Under the pieces are notes generated by a model that made no database searches, was not told where the DNA came from, and saw only the letters and a list, made by a program, of their open reading frames with translations. Below, piece by piece: positions 1-6,265 of a DNA stretch of 12,462 nt. This DNA comes from Akkermansiaceae bacterium. GTDB lineage: Bacteria > Verrucomicrobiota > Verrucomicrobiia > Verrucomicrobiales > Akkermansiaceae. The stretch is taken from assembly GCA_023301545.1 (NCBI GenBank), contig JALZUI010000006.1, positions 1-12,462 of the forward strand. Reading direction: 5' to 3'. Each line of letters begins with the position of its first letter. Position 1 is the stretch's first letter. The translations under genes were made by a program, and so were the position numbers.

Positions 1-1
1 A

Positions 2-490
2 CAATACTCTGGTCTCGGCATTGCCATTATTGGGCTCACCTACCTGCTCCTCCCTGGAGTTACCGCACCAAACCCAACAGGAGCTCTCCTCATGGCCGCT
101 TCTGGTCTGGCTTGGGCGCTGTATACCCTAGCAGGAAAAACAGCCACCAATCCCATGACAACCACCTTTGGGAACTTTCTGAGAGCCGCCCCACTGGCCC
201 TCATTGCCAGCCTCGTCACACTGAGTCAGATCGAAATCACGAGCACGGGTTTAATCCTAGGCGCGCTGTCGGGAGGGATTACCTCTGGCCTTGGTTACAT
301 CCTGTGGTACTCCACCCTACCCAAGCTCAGCACGAGCCAAGCCTCTATCCTACAAATCCTCACTCCACCACTCACTTCTCTCGCAGGTATCATATTCCTC
401 AACGAGGTCTTTACGGCTCGTCTCGGCATCTCAAGCGCCCTCATCCTCGCTGGTGTGCTCCTTGCCCTCCTAGCGAATAAGAAGAAGTAA
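2..490 (+). CDS. EamA/DMT-family transporter, C-terminal part (5' end outside window)
   Basis: The open frame runs in from the left edge and gives 162 visible residues ending in NKKK. A Met at 92 is internal, because the frame stays open upstream to base 2 and the hydrophobic pattern continues there. I see about six membrane-spanning stretches alternating with short loops, matching the second half of a 10-TM drug/metabolite transporter. The last helices (SQASILQILTPPLTSLAG, then a helix before the basic KKK end) resemble the end of an EamA domain. Members are inner-membrane exporters or importers of small metabolites, and the substrate cannot be read from sequence. The gene is convergent with rpsI and the two share the terminator at 568-601. 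Family membership is fairly secure; function is not. Confidence 0.8.
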   Translation, partial: QYSGLGIAIIGLTYLLLPGVTAPNPTGALLMAASGLAWALYTLAGKTATNPMTTTFGNFLRAAPLALIASLVTLSQIEITSTGLILGALSGGITSGLGYILWYSTLPKLSTSQASILQILTPPLTSLAGIIFLNEVFTARLGISSALILAGVLLALLANKKK

Positions 491-567
491 CTCCCCTCTT
501 CAATTAACAGCGATTAAGGGAAAACGCGTTCCCCTTACGCACGTAAATCCCCCTGCCCCTTAACAAC

Positions 568-601
568 AAAAAACCGCACAGCCTGAGCCGTGCGGTTTTT
601 T
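568..601. terminator. Bidirectional rho-independent terminator
   Basis: A perfect inverted repeat pairs 568-579 with 590-601 around a 10-nt loop. The GC-rich core CCGCAC/GTGCGG is flanked by an A-run on one side and a T-run on the other, so it works in both directions. It lies between the ends of the transporter gene (plus) and rpsI (minus). Confidence 0.88.
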
Positions 602-623
602 GAAAAACTGTTCTGCAGCAGAA

Positions 624-1022
624 TTAACGCTTGGAGAACTGGAATGCTTTACGAGCACCTGGTTGACCAGCTTTCTTACGCTCTTTCATACGAGGGTCAC
701 GACGAAGAAGTCCTGCTTCCTTGAGTTCTCCACGAAGCTCAGCATCAAAGAGGATGAGAGAACGAGCAACACCAAGCTTGATCGCACCGGCTTGACCTTT
801 GATACCGCCACCCTTAGCGATAACTTTTACGTCAAACTTGTTAACAAGTTTTGCGGTTTGGAATGGAGCAAGAAGCTCATTCTGAAGAGGGATCGTTGGG
901 AGGTACTCCTCGAAAGGAAGACCATTAACTTCTACTTTGCCAGTACCTTCGGTAATAACGACGCGAGCAACTGAGGTGCGGCGTCTGCCGGTAGCAGCGT
1001 ATGATTTTGTTGTTTCAGCCAT
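624..1022 (-). CDS. rpsI: 30S ribosomal protein S9 (uS9)
   Basis: This 132-residue protein is the usual length for bacterial uS9 and lies in the head of the 30S subunit. Family marks are GRRRTSVARV near the N-terminus, the GGGIKGQAGAIKLG segment in the middle, LLRRDPRMKERKK, and the basic tail ending in FSKR. That tail reaches the ribosomal P site and contacts the tRNA anticodon stem. The ATG at 1022 fits the family N-terminus, and no Shine-Dalgarno motif precedes it. It follows rplM by 20 nt on the same strand, the standard rplM-rpsI operon order, so it is probably expressed from the rplM promoter and ended by the terminator at 568-601. Confidence 0.98.
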   Translation of the reverse strand: MAETTKSYAATGRRRTSVARVVITEGTGKVEVNGLPFEEYLPTIPLQNELLAPFQTAKLVNKFDVKVIAKGGGIKGQAGAIKLGVARSLILFDAELRGELKEAGLLRRDPRMKERKKAGQPGARKAFQFSKR

Positions 1023-1042
1023 AGTAAGGAAATTGTTAGAGA

Positions 1043-1474
1043 TTACTTAACTTCGTAAACTTCAGGTTGTTGTGCGTCGTGAGGATGTTCTTCACCAGCG
1101 TAAACGCGGAGCTTAGATACGATAGCGCTACCGAGACGGTTTTTAGGGATCATTCCTTTAACCGCTCTCTCAAGAATAAGAGCTGGACGACGAGCGCGGA
1201 TCTTACGAGGCGTTTCTACCTTGAGACCACCTACGTAACCAGAGTAACTGGTGTAAATTTTTTGCCATTCTTTATTACCAGTGAATACAGCTTTCTCTGC
1301 ATTGATGATAACAACATGATCGCCAGTATCGACGTGTGGTGTGAAAATTGGCTTGTGCTTACCGCGAAGAAGGTTTGCTGCTTCTACGGCTACTTGACCA
1401 ACAACTTTGTCGGCTGCGTCGATAACATACCACTTACGTGTAACGTCAGATGGTTTTGCTGAGAATGTTTTCAT
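1043..1474 (-). CDS. rplM: 50S ribosomal protein L13 (uL13)
   Basis: From the ATG at 1474 the product is 143 residues, close to the usual 142, and it begins MKTFSAKPSDVTRKWYVIDA, the typical L13 start. Further marks are LLRGKHKP, the DTGDHVVIINAEK core and the C-terminal KLRVYAGEEHPHDAQQPE. L13 is an early assembly protein of the 50S subunit. The frame stays open 35 codons further upstream, but that extension has no family similarity and overlaps the likely promoter, so I reject it. No Shine-Dalgarno motif precedes the chosen ATG. It is the first gene of the rplM-rpsI operon and is divergent from infA. Confidence 0.98.
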   Translation of the reverse strand: MKTFSAKPSDVTRKWYVIDAADKVVGQVAVEAANLLRGKHKPIFTPHVDTGDHVVIINAEKAVFTGNKEWQKIYTSYSGYVGGLKVETPRKIRARRPALILERAVKGMIPKNRLGSAIVSKLRVYAGEEHPHDAQQPEVYEVK

Positions 1475-1535
1475 TAATGTTCTGTAAAGGGTGGACTGCC
1501 TCACACTCTTCTCCAGAAGCATGTAAGGGGCGGAA

Positions 1536-1564
1536 ACGTAATGCTTTTTTTTGTTTAGTGTCAA
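1536..1564 (-). promoter_or_regulatory. Likely promoter of the rplM-rpsI operon
   Basis: Read on the minus strand, a perfect -35 hexamer TTGACA (1564-1559) is followed after exactly 17 nt by TTACGT (1541-1536), a weak -10. The placement would give a 5' leader of roughly 55 nt before the rplM ATG. The -35 and spacing are convincing. The -10 match is poor, so the exact start is uncertain. Confidence 0.55.
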
Positions 1565-1660
1565 TGCCTTTTTCTGCAAACTACACGATTTTTAACATTT
1601 GGAGTTGTCTTTAGTGCCTAAGTCATTACACATACACACCAATAACCCACTTTTAGACTT

Positions 1661-1957
1661 ATCGCAAAGAACCCAAACAACTCGAAAAGAAGAGGCGGCA
1701 AAAAGAGCCGAGGCCGTCGCAGAAGATTTGAAGAGCCAGAAGCTAATGACAAGGCAGTAGTCCTTGAAGGCACGATCTCTGCAGTCCTAGCGGGCACCAT
1801 GTTCAAGGTTAAGCTGGACAGTGATCACGAAGTACTAGCTCACATTTCTGGTAAAATGCGTAAGCGTTTCATCCGTCTCGTGATTGGCGATCGAGTCAAA
1901 ATGGAGATGTCACCTTATGACACCACCAAGGCACGAATCACCTTCCGTCTAGGCTAA
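1661..1957 (+). CDS. infA: Translation initiation factor IF-1, start codon unresolved
   Basis: The C-terminal 65 or so codons are unmistakable IF-1: LEGTISAVLAGTMFKVKL, HEVLAHISGKMRKRFIRL, GDRVKMEMSPYDTTKARITFRLG. IF-1 is a small OB-fold protein that binds the 30S A site during initiation. An Arg/Gly/Lys-rich tail (SKRRGGKKSRGRRRRF) precedes the OB fold and makes the protein longer than the usual 72 residues. The frame is open from the stop at 1643-1645 but holds no ATG, GTG or TTG before the internal Met at 1799, which lies inside the OB fold. I place the start at ATC 1661, giving (M)AKNPNN as the N-terminus, because it is the only near-cognate codon in the open stretch. A GTG at 1614, preceded by GGAG at 1601-1604, opens a different frame that ends at 1760. 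One extra base in the A-runs at 1685-1688 or 1700-1704 would join that frame to IF-1. Identity is secure; the start is not. Confidence 0.85.
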   Translation: MAKNPNNSKRRGGKKSRGRRRRFEEPEANDKAVVLEGTISAVLAGTMFKVKLDSDHEVLAHISGKMRKRFIRLVIGDRVKMEMSPYDTTKARITFRLG

Positions 1958-1984
1958 ATCCTCCGACGATTCACATTCTGATAG

Positions 1985-2016
1985 AGCCCCATCTGATTTC
2001 AGATGGGCTTTTTTTT
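1985..2016 (+). terminator. Rho-independent terminator after infA
   Basis: The stem CCCATCTG (1988-1995) pairs with CAGATGGG (2000-2007), extended by AG/CT with a one-base bulge, around a tight loop. It is followed by eight T residues (2009-2016). It lies 28 nt after the infA stop. Confidence 0.88.
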
Positions 2017-2112
2017 GCCTTTCGTTAGCTCTAATGTGCTACTGGAGGGCTTTTTTTATTTACAGACACTCGCTGGCCTTGCGTTACTAGAGGTTCAACA
2101 ATTTTTACTAAT

Positions 2113-3963
2113 ATGATGAATTTCACTTTTGAGCAATGGTTTATGATAATCCTCGTGATTGTCGTGTTCGTGACCTTGGTCAAGGAATGGCTTTCTCCCG
2201 AGATCACCGCGATGTGCGCCTTGTTCGCCTGTATCAGTGGCGGAATCCTCCCTCTTAAGATCACCTCACCCGAGGAAGCGCAATTCCTGGCACTGAATGT
2301 CTTTTCCCATCCTGCTCCGCTGACTATCGCCTGTATGTTTATCGTCAGTGCCGCCCTAGAAAAGACGGGGATCATCGAGAAAATGGGCGACATCTTTGAG
2401 CGTAAAGCCGCCACCTCGGAAACGATGATGCTCTGGAGCCTCATCATCATCGCTGCCACGCTCTCCGCCTTTATGAGCAACACTCCTGTAGTGGTGGTCT
2501 TCATGCCAATCGTGATTGCGATCTGTCGAAAAAAGGATTGGAAGGCGACCCGCTTCCTCATCCCTCTTTCCTACGCCGCTATTGTAGGAGGAACGGTCAC
2601 TATCGTAGGAACCTCTACTAACCTCATCTCAGCAGGAATCGCCGAATCCAAGGGCCTCGCTCCATTTAATCTTTTCGAGATCGCCCCACTAGGACTGATC
2701 TTTGTCATCATCACCAGTATTTACCTCGCAACTGTTGGCCGTAAACTACTCCCCGATCGAATCACTCTCGCCGCATTGGTGGACTCTAGTACCACTCGTC
2801 AATTTATGACCCACGCGATTGTGACCGCTGAATCAAGCATGATTGGCAAAACCGTCCGTGACAGCTTGGGTAAAATCCGAACTGCGCGTGTCGTAGAAGT
2901 CTTCCGTGATGAAGCCAAGATCATGGGTGCGACAGATAAGATGGTCCTGCAGGAAGGTGACGAAATCGTTGTCAAAGGCGACCTGAACGCCCTCATGAAA
3001 GTCGGGAAAACTGACGGAATTCAATTCTCTAGCGAGAAGGATATCGGACTAGAAGAAGTTCGGACCGAAGCGACCACGATCATGGAAGGCATCATCGGAC
3101 CGAACTCCTCCTTCATCGGGAAAAGCCTTAAGGAAACGCGCTTTAGGAATCGTTACGGTGTGATTGTAGTCGCTCTTCACCGCCAAGGGAAAAATATCAC
3201 CAAAAAAATCGGCGAAGTAAAACTCGCCTTCGGTGACACCCTCCTTGTGCAAGGGGCCCCCCACCGAATGCAACGCCTCTTTTCCTCCAATAACTTCGTC
3301 AGTCTCTCGGAGCCAAAGACCGAAAACACCCGTCCAGAGAAAGCCAAGTACGCCCTCGCCGCTATGGGAGGATTTGTCCTCCTCGGTGCGCTCGGTGGGT
3401 TCGGACTCATTCCTGCATTACCAGTCTTTGGCATGGCTTTTGGCGCCGCGCTGTTCTGCTTAGTCACTCAGTGTCTTGATCCGAAGGAAGCGTTCGAGGC
3501 GATCGAATGGAAAGTCATCTTCATGATTATGGGCATGCTCGGGCTCGGGCTAGGACTAGAGAAAACCAACTTAGCCGCCGAAGGCGCAACGGCAATGGTT
3601 GCGGCCATGGGTGACTATAGCCCCGTTCTCCTAGTAGCGGCATTCTACCTCCTCGCGGCGATTCTTACGGAATTGATCAGCAACCAAGCGGTAGCGGCTC
3701 TGCTCACGCCTATTAGTATATCAGTCGGCCTCCAACTGGGGATCGACCCACGCGCATTTGTGGTGGCCGTGATGTTTGGCTCTTCTGCTAGCTTCTCTAC
3801 CCCCATTGGCTACCAGACCAACACCCTCGTCTACGGTGGTGGTGGCTATAAATTCTCCGACTTCTTCAAGGTGGGCTTCCCCTTAGCACTCATTCTGTGG
3901 ATTGTCGCCTCGCTAGTTATCCCAATGATTTGGGATCTGAACCCGCTCCCTGCGGCGCAGTAG
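2113..3963 (+). CDS. SLC13-type permease with two RCK_C (TrkA_C) domains
   Basis: This 616-residue inner-membrane protein has a membrane half, two cytoplasmic regulatory domains and a second membrane half. Residues about 5-205 hold several TM helices with the motif SNTPVVVVFMPI starting at S122. Two RCK_C-like repeats follow at about 225-305 (SSMIGKTVRDS, LQEGDEIVVKGD) and 317-400 (SSFIGKSLKET, LAFGDTLLVQGAP). Residues about 412-616 hold more helices with the mirrored motif SNQAVAALLTPI starting at S523. Paired SN[TQ] motifs in inverted halves are typical of the SLC13/DASS ion-transporter superfamily, where they bind anion and sodium. RCK_C-containing members are often annotated as sulfate or dicarboxylate permeases, but the substrate here is inference. 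Start is ATG 2113 (or the next codon, 2116), without a Shine-Dalgarno motif. A TTTACA at 2059-2064 may be part of its promoter. Confidence 0.9.
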   Translation: MMNFTFEQWFMIILVIVVFVTLVKEWLSPEITAMCALFACISGGILPLKITSPEEAQFLALNVFSHPAPLTIACMFIVSAALEKTGIIEKMGDIFERKAATSETMMLWSLIIIAATLSAFMSNTPVVVVFMPIVIAICRKKDWKATRFLIPLSYAAIVGGTVTIVGTSTNLISAGIAESKGLAPFNLFEIAPLGLIFVIITSIYLATVGRKLLPDRITLAALVDSSTTRQFMTHAIVTAESSMIGKTVRDSLGKIRTARVVEVFRDEAKIMGATDKMVLQEGDEIVVKGDLNALMKVGKTDGIQFSSEKDIGLEEVRTEATTIMEGIIGPNSSFIGKSLKETRFRNRYGVIVVALHRQGKNITKKIGEVKLAFGDTLLVQGAPHRMQRLFSSNNFVSLSEPKTENTRPEKAKYALAAMGGFVLLGALGGFGLIPALPVFGMAFGAALFCLVTQCLDPKEAFEAIEWKVIFMIMGMLGLGLGLEKTNLAAEGATAMVAAMGDYSPVLLVAAFYLLAAILTELISNQAVAALLTPISISVGLQLGIDPRAFVVAVMFGSSASFSTPIGYQTNTLVYGGGGYKFSDFFKVGFPLALILWIVASLVIPMIWDLNPLPAAQ

Positions 3964-3981
3964 AACCTGCTATATCGGCAC

Positions 3982-4011
3982 AAAAAAAGCACGAGCTGAA
4001 CTCGTGCTTTT
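3982..4011. terminator. Bidirectional rho-independent terminator
   Basis: A perfect 10-bp stem pairs AAAGCACGAG (3986-3995) with CTCGTGCTTT (4001-4010) around the loop CTGAA. The seven-A run at 3982-3988 reads as a T-run on the minus strand. It therefore serves the minus-strand sodN well and the plus-strand permease gene less strongly, since only four Ts follow on that side. Confidence 0.85.
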
Positions 4012-4035
4012 ACATAGAAAATAATCGAACGATTC

Positions 4036-4488
4036 TTACTCAGCTTTGGCCGCTGGGTAGTACGCCGCTAAAGCAGAAATTGATTGGCTGAGAGCTTCAG
4101 CTGATTCCTTATTCGCATTCTGTTTTGCTTTCATCGCTGCTACGATCACCGCGTGATGCTTCTGTAACCGCTCCGCGTAATCCTCTTGGCTAGATTTCAC
4201 GCGCTGCGTCAGAAAGTAGTTTGAGATTGTTTCGATCACCTTTTGCGCGTGAGCTTCCTTATTCGTCACCCAACGCGTGATCTGATTAAGAGACTGTGCA
4301 TCCGATTTCCCAGCCAGAGTCTCGATCTCTGCTACTGCTTTAGATACGGTCGCGGCATCTTCCAGCATCGCGGTGACGCGAGCGCTATCATCGTAAATTC
4401 CACAAGGCACTTGGCAATGAGCCCAAGCTGCAGAAGTTCCAAAGGTGGCAATTAAACTCAATACTAGTAATTTTATAGGTCTTTTCAT
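4036..4488 (-). CDS. sodN: Exported nickel superoxide dismutase
   Basis: From ATG 4488 the protein has 150 residues. A signal peptide (MKRPIK, hydrophobic core LLVLSLIATFGTS, then AWA) precedes HCQVPCGIYDD, which is the Ni-hook motif HCxxPCGxYD of nickel superoxide dismutase. In characterised enzymes the metal is held by the free amine and imidazole of His1 and by Cys2 and Cys6. Cleavage by signal peptidase after AWA would leave exactly His (residue 24) as the new N-terminus and a 127-residue mature enzyme. The rest (ITRWVTNKEAHAQKVIETISNYFLTQRVK) fits the four-helix bundle of the family. It converts superoxide to oxygen and peroxide, here presumably in the periplasm. No sodX-type maturation protease gene is adjacent. 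A TTG at 4491 just upstream is in frame, but the ATG is the better start. It is divergent from nagZ across 64 nt. Confidence 0.93.
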   Translation of the reverse strand: MKRPIKLLVLSLIATFGTSAAWAHCQVPCGIYDDSARVTAMLEDAATVSKAVAEIETLAGKSDAQSLNQITRWVTNKEAHAQKVIETISNYFLTQRVKSSQEDYAERLQKHHAVIVAAMKAKQNANKESAEALSQSISALAAYYPAAKAE

Positions 4489-4552
4489 CAATTAAACTTC
4501 CCATCCACAGGAAAACCGTCAAATGTTAATCTAACTTTTATTTTTATATCGC

Positions 4553-5632
4553 ATGTTAGGACAACTTCTTTTTCTCGGGATTAACGGAACCGAACTCACC
4601 TCTGAGGAGGCCGCTCTCTTTAAAAAAATCAAACCTGGGGGCTTTATTCTCTTCACCCGTAATATCGAATCCCCAGAGCAGGTCCGTAAGCTCACCGACG
4701 ACCTCCGCGAACTCACTTACGATAGCCCTTTCATCGCGATTGATAACGAAGGTGGACGAGTCTGGCGGACTTCTGCAATCGGCGCCACCCCGCCTTCTGC
4801 TGAACAAATGACGGAACTCGCGACCCCAAAACAAATGGGCTTCGTCGCCGATGACATCGCCCGTCACCTCCAACTACTGGGGATTAATATGAACTTTGGC
4901 CCCGTCTTAGATATTGATCACCATAAGGACTCTGGCGCCCAAAACGCCCTCCGTGGCCGTTGTTACGGAACAAACGCTGAACAGGTTCTCAACAATGCAG
5001 GACTCACCAACCGCCGCATGCGCTTTAATAAGCTCCTCACCTGTGGAAAGCATTTCCCTTCCTGTGGGCACGCCAAATCCGATCCACACCACGACCTCCC
5101 AATGGTCGACATCTCTCTCAGCGACCTCCAAAAGGAAGATCTCATTCCCTACATGACCCTCCTGCCTGAGATGAATGCGATCATGACAGCACACGTCACC
5201 TTCACGCAAATCGATCCAGACCTTCCTGCCACGCTCTCACCAAAGCTCATTAATGGCGTCCTCCGTGACATTATTGGGTTTGATGGCGTAGCGGTCACTG
5301 ACGACTTGGACATGGGAGCGATCGTTAATAACTACGGGCGCGGAAATGATGTAAAACTCGCCATCGAGGCCGGAAATGACATGGCGCTCATCTGCCACCA
5401 AACGGATTCCGCCCAAGTCGCTCACGATGCGCTTAAGGACGTAGCACCTCATATTATCGATGAAGCGCTCGCCCGTATCCATAAGCAGAAAAAACACATC
5501 CCTAGCCCCCTCAAGTTTTCTTCCGAAGAATGGACTAAAAATCAGGAGCAAATCGAAGAAATGCGCAACGAAGTCTTAGGCGACACCAAGGACGACTCCA
5601 GCCCAACCCAGTCACCCGTCGAAGAGTATTAA
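4553..5632 (+). CDS. nagZ: Glycoside hydrolase family 3, NagZ-type beta-N-acetylhexosaminidase
   Basis: The 359-residue protein starts without a signal peptide (MLGQLLFLGINGTELTSEE), as expected for the cytoplasmic enzyme that removes GlcNAc from imported muropeptides. Visible marks are GGFILFTRNI, the substrate-binding IDNEGGRVWR, the GPVLDI strand, and the catalytic loop KHFPSCGHAKSDPHHDLP beginning at K166. In that loop D177 and H179 match the Asp-His acid/base dyad of NagZ. VTDDLDMGAI carries the nucleophile, most likely D250. The usual loop signature KHFPGHG is changed to KHFPSCG, and the dyad's middle Ser is Pro. The last 25 or so residues form an acidic, probably disordered tail. No Shine-Dalgarno motif precedes the ATG. 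The family is clear; substrate could be GlcNAc-anhydroMurNAc or a related beta-hexosaminide. Confidence 0.9.
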   Translation: MLGQLLFLGINGTELTSEEAALFKKIKPGGFILFTRNIESPEQVRKLTDDLRELTYDSPFIAIDNEGGRVWRTSAIGATPPSAEQMTELATPKQMGFVADDIARHLQLLGINMNFGPVLDIDHHKDSGAQNALRGRCYGTNAEQVLNNAGLTNRRMRFNKLLTCGKHFPSCGHAKSDPHHDLPMVDISLSDLQKEDLIPYMTLLPEMNAIMTAHVTFTQIDPDLPATLSPKLINGVLRDIIGFDGVAVTDDLDMGAIVNNYGRGNDVKLAIEAGNDMALICHQTDSAQVAHDALKDVAPHIIDEALARIHKQKKHIPSPLKFSSEEWTKNQEQIEEMRNEVLGDTKDDSSPTQSPVEEY

Positions 5633-5653
5633 TTTACGGAAAAGTAAAAATTA

Positions 5654-5683
5654 TTTACACCGCTTGTCGCTGTATATTATAAT
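5654..5683 (+). promoter_or_regulatory. Sigma-70-like promoter positioned for a leaderless transcript
   Basis: TTTACA (5654-5659) and a perfect TATAAT (5678-5683) are separated by 18 nt. The ATG of the next gene lies only 6 nt after the -10, where transcription would be expected to begin, so the mRNA should have no or almost no 5' leader. Confidence 0.75.
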
Positions 5684-5689
5684 AACCCT

Positions 5690-6217
5690 ATGAAACCACT
5701 CATTCTAATTTTATCAGTCTTGTGCAGCGGAGCCTTTGCGCAAGAGGCAAAGTTGACTCGCGTGCAGAAACTTGAGCTAGCTTACCAAACTGGCCTCAAA
5801 GCACACAAGGAAGGCGACTATGAAAAGGCCGAGAAGTACCTCAAGGCGGTTGTCAAAGCTTCCCCCACAAACGTTGAGGCGCTCTATGCTCTCGAAAGCG
5901 TTAGAACTGCTAAATTAACTCTCGTTAAAACGGCTTCAATCAAAACGATTACAGGCTTCAACATTCCTAAAGTCGAATTTTTCGAACTCCCCTTCAATGA
6001 TGCTATTGAAGATTACCGTCTTTTAGTAGACCTTGCCAACGGAGAAGCGGGACCTCCTAATATTGTAATTAATGATAAAAGCAGCGCGCTCAAAAAAGCC
6101 GTTCTAAACCTAAAATTACAAAACGTATCTTCTGAAGCCCTCTTAAATTATATCCTTAGCGCCTCCAAGTCCGCTGCGATTTACAAAGACAGCTACATCG
6201 AGATCTACAAACCCTAG
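5690..6217 (+). CDS. Secreted protein with TPR-like repeat and STN-like C-terminal domain
   Basis: The product is 175 residues. A signal peptide (MKPLILILSVLCSGAFAQ, cleavage near AFA-QE) indicates export. Residues about 27-65 (LAYQTGLKAHKEGDYEKAEKY and on to ASPTNVEALYAL) form a TPR-type helix pair with the usual G-Y-A spacing. The C-terminal half (VEFFELPFNDAIEDY, then PPNIVINDK, then LNLKLQNVSSEALLNYILS, ending YIEIYKP) has the alternating pattern of the small STN-like domain found at the N-terminus of secretins and related proteins. The combination suggests an envelope protein that binds partners, perhaps a secretion or pilus accessory. No catalytic motif is visible and I do not recognise a named family. 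It has its own strong promoter and lies between nagZ and rnhB. Confidence 0.75.
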   Translation: MKPLILILSVLCSGAFAQEAKLTRVQKLELAYQTGLKAHKEGDYEKAEKYLKAVVKASPTNVEALYALESVRTAKLTLVKTASIKTITGFNIPKVEFFELPFNDAIEDYRLLVDLANGEAGPPNIVINDKSSALKKAVLNLKLQNVSSEALLNYILSASKSAAIYKDSYIEIYKP

Positions 6218-6265
6218 CTTCTATGGGGCGATTTTAGACCTCTAGAACGCTCGATATCAACTCAC

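Noticed and set aside
515..537. Hairpin TAAGGG/CCCTTA after the transporter gene as a terminator
   Set aside because: Only six base pairs, and no T-run follows on either strand; the strong terminator is at 568-601.
600..974. Long plus-strand frame opposite rpsI
   Set aside because: It lies entirely antisense to an unmistakable S9 gene and has no recognisable features of its own.
1475..1579. N-terminal extension of L13 by 35 residues
   Set aside because: The family start MKTFSAKP lies at 1474, and the extension overlaps the TTGACA promoter.
1694..1706. Canonical dnaX-type -1 slippery heptamer in infA
   Set aside because: The A-run at 1700-1704 is not phased as X XXY YYZ in the GTG-1614 frame; only a single-tRNA P-site slip would be possible, so it is kept only as an alternative in the infA finding.
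2027..2057. Second terminator-like element with a T-run before the permease gene
   Set aside because: Only about five pairs with a G-T wobble and a large loop; a better terminator lies just upstream at 1985-2016.
2031..2561. 176-codon minus-strand frame opposite the SLC13 permease start
   Set aside because: It is antisense to a clear transporter gene, crosses its promoter region and shows no domain pattern.
4489..4491. TTG as start of sodN
   Set aside because: An ATG follows directly in frame and gives a normal signal peptide; neither has a convincing ribosome site.
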